Below are positions 35,403 through 41,124 of a DNA stretch of 42,981 nt, one piece after another. The notes under the pieces are model-generated. The model was given only the letters and a program-made list of their open reading frames with translations. It searched no databases and was not told the DNA's origin. Origin of the DNA: Clostridia bacterium (GTDB lineage Bacteria; Bacillota; Clostridia; Oscillospirales; Acutalibacteraceae); NCBI GenBank assembly GCA_017516485.1, contig JAFXCH010000041.1, forward strand, positions 1 to 42,981, in the 5' to 3' direction. The stretch's first letter is position 1. Each line of letters starts with the position of its first letter. Both the position numbers and the translations under genes were made by a program.

Positions 35403-35540
35403 CTTTATGCCTTGCCCCTTCGGCACCCAATTTAATGGGATTCTCCAAAGTTATGTCCGTTTGCAGTCCCTTTCCCTTGCGGGAAGCCTGAGAGCGTTAC
35501 TCCTTCGGCAGCGTATGCTTCTTCTGCAAACCTCAACCAT
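35376..35540 (-). promoter_or_regulatory. Tandem glycine riboswitch
   Basis: On the minus strand two aptamers are visible. The 5' one has GCTGCCGAAGGAGTAACGC then CTCTCAGGC (about 35532-35480). The 3' one has GGAGAATCC, then GTGCCGAAGGGGCAAGG and AATCTCTCAGGCAAAAGGAC (about 35447-35379). These are hallmark glycine-aptamer sequences (CCGAAGG...CTCTCAGGCAAAAGGAC). In Firmicutes it usually switches on glycine cleavage or amino acid efflux/uptake genes when glycine is high. Here the expression platform, terminator and ribosome binding site are intact, but the downstream frame is only 32 codons, so the switch appears orphaned. Confidence 0.9.
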
Positions 35541-35560
35541 AGAATTATTCTGCTTGACGT

Positions 35561-35589
35561 ACTGTAGCGCTTTGTTTGCAAAAACGCAA
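35561..35589 (-). promoter_or_regulatory. Promoter of the glycine riboswitch transcript
   Basis: On the minus strand: TTGCGT (35589-35584), a 17-bp spacer and TACAGT (35566-35561), about 25 bases before the first aptamer. Confidence 0.5.
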
Positions 35590-35618
35590 GTGCTTTTTTT
35601 CAAATTGACAGTAAAAGA

Positions 35619-36131
35619 TTATTTCCCCTGTGCAATATATCCGTGTTCCTCTAATGCGCTTTGAATTTTGTCTAAAATCTCCTCGGAATCCGCACGCACG
35701 GTATGGTAGTGATAACCGCCCGTAATGTTCATAAGCTCGGTGGATTTACCGCTTCTGACACCTTCAATAAACTTCTTTATATGAAGGCTTGAAAAGACGT
35801 TAAGCGAAGCCGTCATTTTGCCGTAAACCTTGTGCCGGACGAATACGTCAACTACCGTACCGCCGAGGTTGACGATAGTGTTTAATTCATCCTCGGTTTG
35901 TGCCGTAGTGTGGTACACCTTAAAAACACGCTCTTTTAAGGGCGATTTTTGAATGATGTATCCGTTATGAGTTGCAAGAATGCCGTATCCCGAGCCCTTA
36001 AGTACGCTTATGTCCTGAACGATAATCTGTCTTGACACACCGAATTCTTCGGACAGCTTACCTCCCGAAATTGCTTCATCGGACGATAAAAGAAGGTTGA
36101 CAATTGCCTTTCTTCTGTCAGCGGCTTTCAT
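35619..36131 (-). CDS. niaR: NiaR-type NAD biosynthesis repressor (HTH plus 3H domain)
   Basis: The protein has 170 residues. The N-terminal winged helix-turn-helix (about 1-60) includes GGKLSEEFGVSRQIIVQDISVL. The C-terminal 3H domain (about 70-170) has conserved His residues in RHKVYG, SLHIKKF and GGYHYHTV, the ligand/metal-binding histidines of nicotinic-acid-responsive NiaR. It represses NAD synthesis or niacin uptake genes when niacin is available. It is the last gene of the nadA-nadB-nadC-niaR operon, 12 bases after nadC, with GGGGTGA before the ATG. It therefore probably regulates its own operon through the inverted repeat at 39218-39243. Confidence 0.9.
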   Translation of the reverse strand: MKAADRRKAIVNLLLSSDEAISGGKLSEEFGVSRQIIVQDISVLKGSGYGILATHNGYIIQKSPLKERVFKVYHTTAQTEDELNTIVNLGGTVVDVFVRHKVYGKMTASLNVFSSLHIKKFIEGVRSGKSTELMNITGGYHYHTVRADSEEILDKIQSALEEHGYIAQGK

Positions 36132-36143
36132 TAATTCACCCCT

Positions 36144-36995
36144 TTATACAGTGTGTAAGTTCTTAAGCGAGAGGTCTAAAATGGGAGATGAATGTGTAAG
36201 AGCTCCGCTCGAAATATAGTCTACACCAATATCGGTAAGCTTTGCAATGTTTTCTTTCGTAACGTTTCCGCTGCACTCGGTTTCAGCCTTGCCTGCGCAC
36301 AGCTCAACAGCCTTTTTCATATCTTCAACGCTCATATTGTCCAGCATAATAATATCTGCACCTGCATCAAGTGCTTCTTTGAGCATTTCAAGGCTTTCAA
36401 CTTCAATTTCGATTTTGCGGACAAAGGGAGCGTATTCCTTTGCCATTGCAACCGCCTGCTTTACACCGCCTGCAGCACCGATGTGATTATCCTTGAGGAG
36501 AATACCGTCGCTGAGATTGAAGCGGTGGTTGTAGCCTCCGCCGACCTTAACCGCGTACTTTTCAAAAATTCGCATACCGGGTGTTGTTTTACGGGTGTCA
36601 AGAAGCTTGGTGGCTGTACCCTCAAGCATATCGGCAACTGTGCGAGTATACGTTGCAATGCCGCTCATACGCTGTAAAAAGTTCAGCGCAGTTCTTTCAC
36701 CGGAAAGAAGCACTCGTATATCGCCTCTGACAAGGCCTATTTTTTGCCCGTTTTTAACCGCATCGCCGTCCTGAACAAAAAATATAACTTCTGTTTTATC
36801 GTCAAGAAGCTCAAACACTCTTTTGAAAACCTCAAGACCCGCAATTATGCCGTCTTCCTTACATATAAGGTCAACCTCGCCGAGCTGATAGCAGCGCATA
36901 ACGGAGTTTGTGGAAATATCCTCACTCGTTATATCCTCTTTGAGCGCATACATAATAAGGTCGTCTGCGTTTAATTTCATACTGATATTATTCAT
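36144..36995 (-). CDS. nadC: Nicotinate-nucleotide pyrophosphorylase (carboxylating)
   Basis: The protein has 283 residues from the ATG at 36995, chosen because AGGAG lies ten bases upstream (37010-37006) within the end of nadB; the two genes overlap by eight bases. Quinolinate phosphoribosyltransferase signatures are present: ALKEDITSEDIS at the N-terminus, LSGERTALNFLQRMSGIATYT, LLDTRKTTPGMRIFEKYAV, GGYNHRFNLSDGILLKDNHI, and IEIEVESLEM followed by ADIIMLDNMS. It converts quinolinate and PRPP to nicotinate mononucleotide. Length and motifs are normal. Confidence 0.95.
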   Translation of the reverse strand: MNNISMKLNADDLIMYALKEDITSEDISTNSVMRCYQLGEVDLICKEDGIIAGLEVFKRVFELLDDKTEVIFFVQDGDAVKNGQKIGLVRGDIRVLLSGERTALNFLQRMSGIATYTRTVADMLEGTATKLLDTRKTTPGMRIFEKYAVKVGGGYNHRFNLSDGILLKDNHIGAAGGVKQAVAMAKEYAPFVRKIEIEVESLEMLKEALDAGADIIMLDNMSVEDMKKAVELCAGKAETECSGNVTKENIAKLTDIGVDYISSGALTHSSPILDLSLKNLHTV

Positions 36996-38262
36996 GGCTG
37001 TTTTTCTCCTTTTCAATAGCCGTTAAAACCGCTTCCTTGTATTTTTCTGCGTACCCGTCATACTGACGTGCATCTATAGTTATTTCGTTTTCATTTTCAA
37101 GCTCCGTGTAATCAGCCGAAATGTGGTTAGCTGCTCTTTTGGCAAAGACCAGACTTTCAAGCAATGAATTGCTTGCCAATCTGTTGCGCCCGTGAACACC
37201 GTTATAGGCAGTTTCGCCGACAGCGTATAAATGCTCCATTGAAGTTTTGCTGTATCGGTCAACCTCAATACCGCCCATAAAATAGTGCTGCGACGGCACG
37301 ACAGGAATCGGCTCCTTGGTTACGTCATAGCCTTCGTCAAGACAATGGCTGTAAATGTTCGGGAAGTGTGTTTTTATTTCCTCTTCGGGGATAGGAGCCA
37401 TAGAAAGCCAAACGTGCTCGGTGCCTTCTTTTTTCATTTCATCAAAAATGGCTTTGGCAACAACGTCACGCGGCAGAAGCTCGTTGACAAATCTTTCACC
37501 CTTGGAGTTGAGCAGTATTGCGCCTTCGCCACGTACCGACTCGGAAATCAGAAACTCACGTCCGTGCTTTTTTGTATAAAGAGTTGTGGGATGAATCTGT
37601 ATGTAATCAATGTGCTGCAGTTTGATACCGTATTTGAGCGCAAGAGCAAGGGCGTCACCCGTCAGATGACGGTAGTTTGTGGAGTGCTTGAACAAGCCGC
37701 CGATACCGCCTGTTGCAAGCACGGTATAATCTGCCGTTACGCAGGAGTATTCACCGTTTTTATCGTGGCCGATAATACCACGGCAGATATTATCCCTGCA
37801 AATCAAATCGACCATTGTGAAATTCTCAATGAGCGTTATGTTGGGTTTGCTTCTTGCGGTTTCAAGCAGGGTGGAGGTTATTTCTTTGCCCGTTTCGTCC
37901 TCGTGAAAAAGGATTCTCGGCTTGGAATGAGCACCCTCACGCGTGTAAGTAAAAGCTTCGCCGTCCTTTTCAAAGCGAACTCCGAAGGAAACGAGGTCAC
38001 CGATTATTTCACGTGATGAGCGTATCATAATTTCAACGGAATCTGTGTTGTTCTCGTAGTGACCCGCCTTCATCGTGTCCTCGAAAAAGGATTTGTAATC
38101 ATCTTCGTCACGAAGAACACAAATGCCGCCCTGAGCAAGGAAGGAATCACTTTTGGGGGCTTCGTTTTTGGTTACAACCGTTATTTTTTTATCTTCAGGA
38201 AGGTTGAGTGCGCAGTAAAGACCTGCAACACCGCAGCCTACAATAATAATATCTGTATTCAT
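36988..38262 (-). CDS. nadB: L-aspartate oxidase
   Basis: The protein has 424 residues from the ATG at 38262, one base after the nadA stop, so translation is probably coupled. The FAD-binding start is DIIIVGCGVAGLYCALNLP. Other family features are SDSFLAQGGICVLRDEDD, HSKPRILFHEDETG, VLATGGIGGLFKHSTN, LQHIDYIQIHPTTLY, ISESVRGEGAILLN, HYFMGGIEVD and GVHGRNRLASNSLLE. It oxidises L-aspartate to iminoaspartate for NadA. It is shorter than the roughly 540-residue E. coli enzyme and lacks most of the C-terminal helical domain; short forms are, as far as I recall, usual in Clostridia. Confidence 0.95.
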   Translation of the reverse strand: MNTDIIIVGCGVAGLYCALNLPEDKKITVVTKNEAPKSDSFLAQGGICVLRDEDDYKSFFEDTMKAGHYENNTDSVEIMIRSSREIIGDLVSFGVRFEKDGEAFTYTREGAHSKPRILFHEDETGKEITSTLLETARSKPNITLIENFTMVDLICRDNICRGIIGHDKNGEYSCVTADYTVLATGGIGGLFKHSTNYRHLTGDALALALKYGIKLQHIDYIQIHPTTLYTKKHGREFLISESVRGEGAILLNSKGERFVNELLPRDVVAKAIFDEMKKEGTEHVWLSMAPIPEEEIKTHFPNIYSHCLDEGYDVTKEPIPVVPSQHYFMGGIEVDRYSKTSMEHLYAVGETAYNGVHGRNRLASNSLLESLVFAKRAANHISADYTELENENEITIDARQYDGYAEKYKEAVLTAIEKEKNSHE

Positions 38263-38263
38263 T

Positions 38264-39163
38264 TCACTTCGCAAGCTCCAACATTTTTTCAAGAGGTAAA
38301 AGGGCACCCGTGCGGATGGATTCATCAACACTTACTTCGTTATTCTCTGCCTGAATAACCGATAATATGGCTTCAAGCGTGTTTAGCTTCATATCGGCAC
38401 AGCAGGGATGAGGCTCGGGATAATAGAAGCGTTTGTTCGGGTTATCCGTTATCAGCTTATAATTTACACCGTCTTCGGTACAGATTATAAATTCATCCGA
38501 CTCACTCTTGGCGGCGTAAGCTATTATATCAGCCGTGCTTCCGATGTAATCCGACAAACCGAGAATGTCGGCTTCGCATTCGGGGTGTGACAGAATTTTT
38601 GCAGCGGGGTGCTTGGCTTTTTCGTTTTTTAGCTGCTCGGCGGTAATCTTTGCGTGAATGGGGCAGCAGCCGTCGTTCAGTATTATATTTTTCTCGGGAA
38701 CTTGTTCGGCAACGAAGCGGCCGAGGTTTTTGTCGGGAATGAAGAAAATATTTTTGTTCGGAAGTGCCTTTACGATTTTTACCGCATTTGATGAAGTAAC
38801 GCAAACATCGCTTTTGCTTTTAAGCTTTGCGGTTGAATTAATATAGCACACAACGGCAAGGTCATCGTACTGCTTTCGCATTTTATCAATCGTTTCCTCT
38901 GATGCCATATGTGCCATAGGACAGTCTGCGGTTATTTCGGGCATAAGCACCTTTTTATCGGGGTTGAGCAGCTTTGCACTTTCTCCCATAAAGTATACGC
39001 CGCAGAAAACAATAATGTCAGCCGTGCTCTGCTTGGCAATTTTGGCGAGATAGAAGGAATCTCCCACATAATCAGCCGCTTCCTGTACCTCGGCAGGTGC
39101 ATAGTAATGAGCGAGAATGACAGCGTTCTTCTCTTTCTTTAATCGTTCAATCTGACTTTTCAT
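38264..39163 (-). CDS. nadA: Quinolinate synthase A
   Basis: The protein has 299 residues. The N-terminus is QIERLKKEKNAVILAHYYAP, followed by VQEAADYVGDS. The three iron-sulfur cluster cysteines are expected in IIVFCGVYFMGE, SHPECEAD and EPHPCCADM. ITADCPMAHMA and YINSTAKLKSKSDVCVTSSN are further family motifs. It condenses iminoaspartate with dihydroxyacetone phosphate to quinolinate and needs a 4Fe-4S cluster. It is the first gene of the nad operon; GAGG precedes the ATG at 39163, and the promoter with operator lies 40-80 bases upstream. Confidence 0.95.
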   Translation of the reverse strand: MKSQIERLKKEKNAVILAHYYAPAEVQEAADYVGDSFYLAKIAKQSTADIIVFCGVYFMGESAKLLNPDKKVLMPEITADCPMAHMASEETIDKMRKQYDDLAVVCYINSTAKLKSKSDVCVTSSNAVKIVKALPNKNIFFIPDKNLGRFVAEQVPEKNIILNDGCCPIHAKITAEQLKNEKAKHPAAKILSHPECEADILGLSDYIGSTADIIAYAAKSESDEFIICTEDGVNYKLITDNPNKRFYYPEPHPCCADMKLNTLEAILSVIQAENNEVSVDESIRTGALLPLEKMLELAK

Positions 39164-39202
39164 CCGTCTTTTCCTCTTTGTAAAAACAAATTGTCTTTAA
39201 AA

Positions 39203-39231
39203 ATATTAACACCAACATTTACATCTGTCAA
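39203..39231 (-). promoter_or_regulatory. Promoter of the nadABC-niaR operon
   Basis: On the minus strand: TTGACA (39231-39226), a 17-bp spacer and TAATAT (39208-39203), about 40 bases before the nadA start. Confidence 0.75.
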
Positions 39232-39243
39232 CTTATCTGTAAA
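39218..39243. promoter_or_regulatory. Candidate NiaR operator
   Basis: The inverted repeat TTTACA (39218-39223) and TGTAAA (39238-39243), 14 bases apart, covers the -35 element of the nad promoter. Bound repressor would block RNA polymerase. The assignment to NiaR rests on niaR being in the operon; I did not match it to a known NiaR consensus. Confidence 0.5.
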
Positions 39244-39453
39244 CATAATGCTGTAGATTATTGCTAAATATAAATAAATAATTTTGTCAATAATAAACAA
39301 TCCTACCTAAAATAAGACTGGTAGGGGAGTGTTAACAACAAAATTTTAAAAATTCGGACGCCGACGTGTTTACATCAGCTTCCGTTAATAATCATATTTT
39401 AAGTAAAGAATTGTGTGTTTACTTATTAAATTCGTTATGAATACTCAATATGT

Positions 39454-39475
39454 AAGAATAAGGACCTAATAAGGA
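39454..39475 (+). repeat. Direct repeat, left copy
   Basis: AAGAATAAGGACCTAATAAGGA differs by one base from the copy at 39673-39694. The two flank a 200-base stretch that contains the tRNA fragment. Internally each has two tandem AATAAGGA units. Confidence 0.6.
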
Positions 39476-39500
39476 GCATTTGCGTTTTTGAACATAAGAA

Positions 39501-39534
39501 AAAACCGCTGAAACCTTGAAGTTTCAACGGTTTT
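39501..39534 (-). terminator. Terminator of the remnant tRNA gene
   Basis: On the minus strand, AAACCGTTGAAAC pairs with GTTTCAGCGGTTT (one mismatch) and is followed by TTTCTT. It follows directly after the tRNA 3' fragment, as expected for a tRNA gene terminator. Confidence 0.6.
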
Positions 39535-39537
39535 GAG

Positions 39538-39560
39538 TGGTCGGAGTGACGGGACTTGAA
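39538..39560 (-). tRNA. 3' fragment of a tRNA-Pro gene (integration-site remnant)
   Basis: The minus strand reads TTCAAGTCCCGT then CACTCCGACCA: T-loop, 3' side of the T-stem, 3' acceptor strand, discriminator A and encoded CCA. The acceptor strand CACTCCG implies a partner CGGAGTG, the 5' end of Firmicute tRNA-Pro. The 5' two-thirds of the gene is absent upstream, where unrelated sequence begins. This is the pattern left at the distal end of an element integrated into a tRNA 3' end, with the element extending to higher coordinates. It is not a functional tRNA. Confidence 0.7.
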
Positions 39561-39672
39561 AGCTGAAGAAGCCTTCGCGTATCGTTGCGCATAACGTTGT
39601 AAAGCGCTATGTTTCAACGATTATAAAATTCAAATTTGTTGTTCCATTTCACATTTTTGCATATCTTTTCAT

Positions 39673-39694
39673 AAGAATAAGGACCAAATAAGGA
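39673..39694 (+). repeat. Direct repeat, right copy
   Basis: AAGAATAAGGACCAAATAAGGA is the second copy of the repeat at 39454-39475 and is followed by a third AAGGACC-like unit. The rest of 39695-39830 is AT-rich with no gene seen. Confidence 0.6.
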
Positions 39695-39830
39695 CCAAAA
39701 TAGCAACCCATTGATAAGTTTTATCATAATAGTTTATTGTTTACAAGCCTAAAATAAGCAATTCATTTATACGAATTAATGAATAAACTCAGTAGACAAA
39801 TTATGTTTGCAGAGTCGATCAATTATAGTA

Positions 39831-40103
39831 TTAATTATATTCTTCGCAAAATGCATCTAATGCAAAACCTGCACCATGTCTAAAGCCTGTTTTGTAGCTG
39901 TCAAAGTCAATGTCTCCTGAGATGATTCCCCAAAGATCAGCATACTCCAAAAACAGCTTTTTCTCGCCGCCTGTGAGTTTCGTCCTGAGTTCGGTTTCTA
40001 TCTCACAAAGTCTGCTGAAGTCTTTTTGAAAGTCTGAATTTTGCTTGATATTGCGCATTTGCGGTTCGATGTTGCCGTAATAAAAATCTTCAATGAATGA
40101 CAT
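39831..40103 (-). CDS. DUF6809-family small protein
   Basis: The protein has 90 residues starting MSFIEDFYYGNIEPQMRNIK, the typical opening of this small family found in Clostridia, often on mobile elements. It is a predicted helical cytosolic protein (IETELRTKLTGGEKKLFLEY, then GFRHGAGFALDAFCEE). GGTGAT lies four bases before the ATG at 40103. An alternative ATG at 40115 overlaps the stop of the preceding gene (TAATG), so the two are coupled in either case. The function is unknown. Confidence 0.7.
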   Translation of the reverse strand: MSFIEDFYYGNIEPQMRNIKQNSDFQKDFSRLCEIETELRTKLTGGEKKLFLEYADLWGIISGDIDFDSYKTGFRHGAGFALDAFCEEYN

Positions 40104-40114
40104 ATGTATCACCA

Positions 40115-40627
40115 TTAAAGCACAGTGTCAACCGGCGTGATTTCTGTTTCACCGGGCATGCGATAGCCTATCGGTTTACCTAAAACCTTAAACGCATCCT
40201 TGGGCAGAAAAACATCCTCATACATTTCGTTGAACACAAGGCGAACTATATTTCCCGGACGAGGGTGCAAATATGCAATGGTAACTTCACCGGCAAATTC
40301 GATAAGAGCGAAACCGACACGAGGATGTTTATCGAGGTTCACTTTGACAATAGAGCCCATAGGAATGTGAGAGTATGCTCGATCACAAACAACAAACTCG
40401 TTTTCGCCTAACTGCTTTTTGATTTCGGATGGGTCAGCGAGATAGAAGATATTACCGCCTTCGACTATGAATTCTTCCATCGAACCGGGTTCAGTACACT
40501 CGAAAATCGCTTTAGCGAACGGATATGCAAGCGGATACCGTTTCGAGTGGTCAACTGCTTCAGGTGGCAGTTGATATTTTTCAAACAGTTCATCCTTGAT
40601 CTCTTGCCAAGTTTTTTCGTTTTTCAT
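40115..40627 (-). CDS. Unknown protein, 170 residues, mobile-element type
   Basis: AAGGATGA lies before the ATG at 40627. The N-terminus is polar and helical (TWQEIKDELFEKYQLPPEAV). The second half is beta-rich (FVVCDRAYSHIPMGSIVKVN, FALIEFAGEVTIAYLHPRPG). It ends with GYRMPGETEITPVDTVL. There is no signal peptide or membrane segment. The beta-rich part vaguely recalls an S24/LexA-like fold, but I see no catalytic Ser-Lys pair. It is in a two-gene operon with the DUF6809 gene. Confidence 0.65.
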   Translation of the reverse strand: MKNEKTWQEIKDELFEKYQLPPEAVDHSKRYPLAYPFAKAIFECTEPGSMEEFIVEGGNIFYLADPSEIKKQLGENEFVVCDRAYSHIPMGSIVKVNLDKHPRVGFALIEFAGEVTIAYLHPRPGNIVRLVFNEMYEDVFLPKDAFKVLGKPIGYRMPGETEITPVDTVL

Positions 40628-40651
40628 TAAATCATCCTTTCGGCATTATTC

Positions 40652-40668
40652 GGAATTGTTGTAATTCC
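40652..40668. promoter_or_regulatory. Small palindrome upstream of the unknown gene
   Basis: GGAATT (40652-40657) and AATTCC (40663-40668) with a five-base centre lie 25 bases before the start at 40627. This could be an operator or a weak leader hairpin. Confidence 0.3.
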
Positions 40669-40791
40669 TTTCATAAATATTTTACCGAATAGGAAATATA
40701 ACGTCACGTTCAAAAGCGCACGATCTTTAACGCGAATAACGAAATATGGCCGTCTATAGCGCACAAAACTATATTGTCAAAACAATTTTCT

Positions 40792-40838
40792 CTCCCCAAG
40801 TGGTAGATTTAAAGTATCACTTTCGGGAGGGATTTTTT
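40792..40838 (+). promoter_or_regulatory. Hairpin sequestering the ribosome binding site of the recombinase remnant
   Basis: CTCCC (40792-40796) plus AAGTG and GTA pair with TAT, CACTT and GGGAG (40825-40829), with a small internal mismatch. The 3' arm contains the ribosome binding site GGGAGG, followed by ATTTTTTAT. It could act as a translational switch or a terminator. Confidence 0.5.
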
Positions 40839-40922
40839 ATGGTTTACGGGTATATCCGTGTGGCGAGCAAAATCATAGTAAATTGCAGCAATCATATTGA
40901 AGAAAAAATTTGTATTTTATAA
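40839..40922 (+). pseudogene. Truncated N-terminus of a serine recombinase (resolvase/invertase)
   Basis: ATG 40839 encodes MVYGYIRVASK, the typical start of resolvase/invertase-family serine recombinases (YGYIRVS, where the catalytic Ser normally follows). Here the sequence diverges after residue 11 and ends at TAA 40920-40922 after 27 residues. The catalytic core and DNA-binding domain are absent. The ribosome binding site GGGAGG is nine bases upstream. It is a remnant of a mobile element, consistent with the tRNA scar and the DUF6809 gene nearby. Confidence 0.6.
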
Positions 40923-40931
40923 GACTTATAA

Positions 40932-40960
40932 TTGACTTGTGTTGTGAAAAATGGTAAATT
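40932..40960 (+). promoter_or_regulatory. Promoter of the structured leader and surface-protein gene
   Basis: TTGACT (40932-40937), a 17-bp spacer and TAAATT (40955-40960). The transcript would begin near 40966, at the base of the large leader hairpin. Confidence 0.6.
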
Positions 40961-40964
40961 AATC

Positions 40965-41112
40965 TTGCAACACAATTTATCATACTTCCATAGGTGTACG
41001 TTTTGGTAAAAACGTATGTTTTGTTGTCATCCTGTGGAAGGTGAATTGTGTTGCAACAATAGCCGAAGTAGCGTTTTTCGTGCGCAGCTTCGGCTGCGCA
41101 TTTTTTATTTTT
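40965..41112 (+). ncRNA. Structured leader RNA with terminator/antiterminator, unknown class
   Basis: The outer stem is TTGCAACACAATT (40965-40977) with AATTGTGTTGCAA (41044-41056), 13 perfect pairs. An inner stem CTTCCATAGG (40985-40994) pairs with CCTGTGGAAG (41031-41040) with one mismatch region. An apical hairpin is ACGTTTT...AAAACGT (about 40999-41014). Then AGCCGAAG (41061-41068) is the exact complement of CTTCGGCT (41088-41095), which lies inside the terminator stem TGCGCAGC/GCTGCGCA (41081-41088, 41093-41100) followed by TTTTTTATTTTT. The two helices exclude each other. This fits a transcriptional attenuator or riboswitch of a class I do not recognise; a free roughly 145-nt small RNA is also possible. 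Confidence 0.65.
41081..41112 (+). terminator. Intrinsic terminator directly before the surface-protein gene
   Basis: TGCGCAGC, loop TTCG, GCTGCGCA (41081-41100), then TTTTTTATTTTT. GGAGG (41113-41117) follows at once, and the ATG is at 41125, so the terminator must be avoided for the gene to be expressed. Confidence 0.9.
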
Positions 41113-41124
41113 GGAGGTATACAG

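Noticed and set aside
39435-39617. Minus-strand frame of 60 codons over the tRNA fragment
   Set aside because: It runs through the tRNA 3' end and its terminator, so it is not a designed protein.
40965-41056. Leader hairpin considered as 6S RNA or the small SRP RNA
   Set aside because: It lacks the conserved SRP tip sequence, and it is shorter than 6S RNA, without a clear central bubble; a terminator/antiterminator downstream fits an attenuator better.
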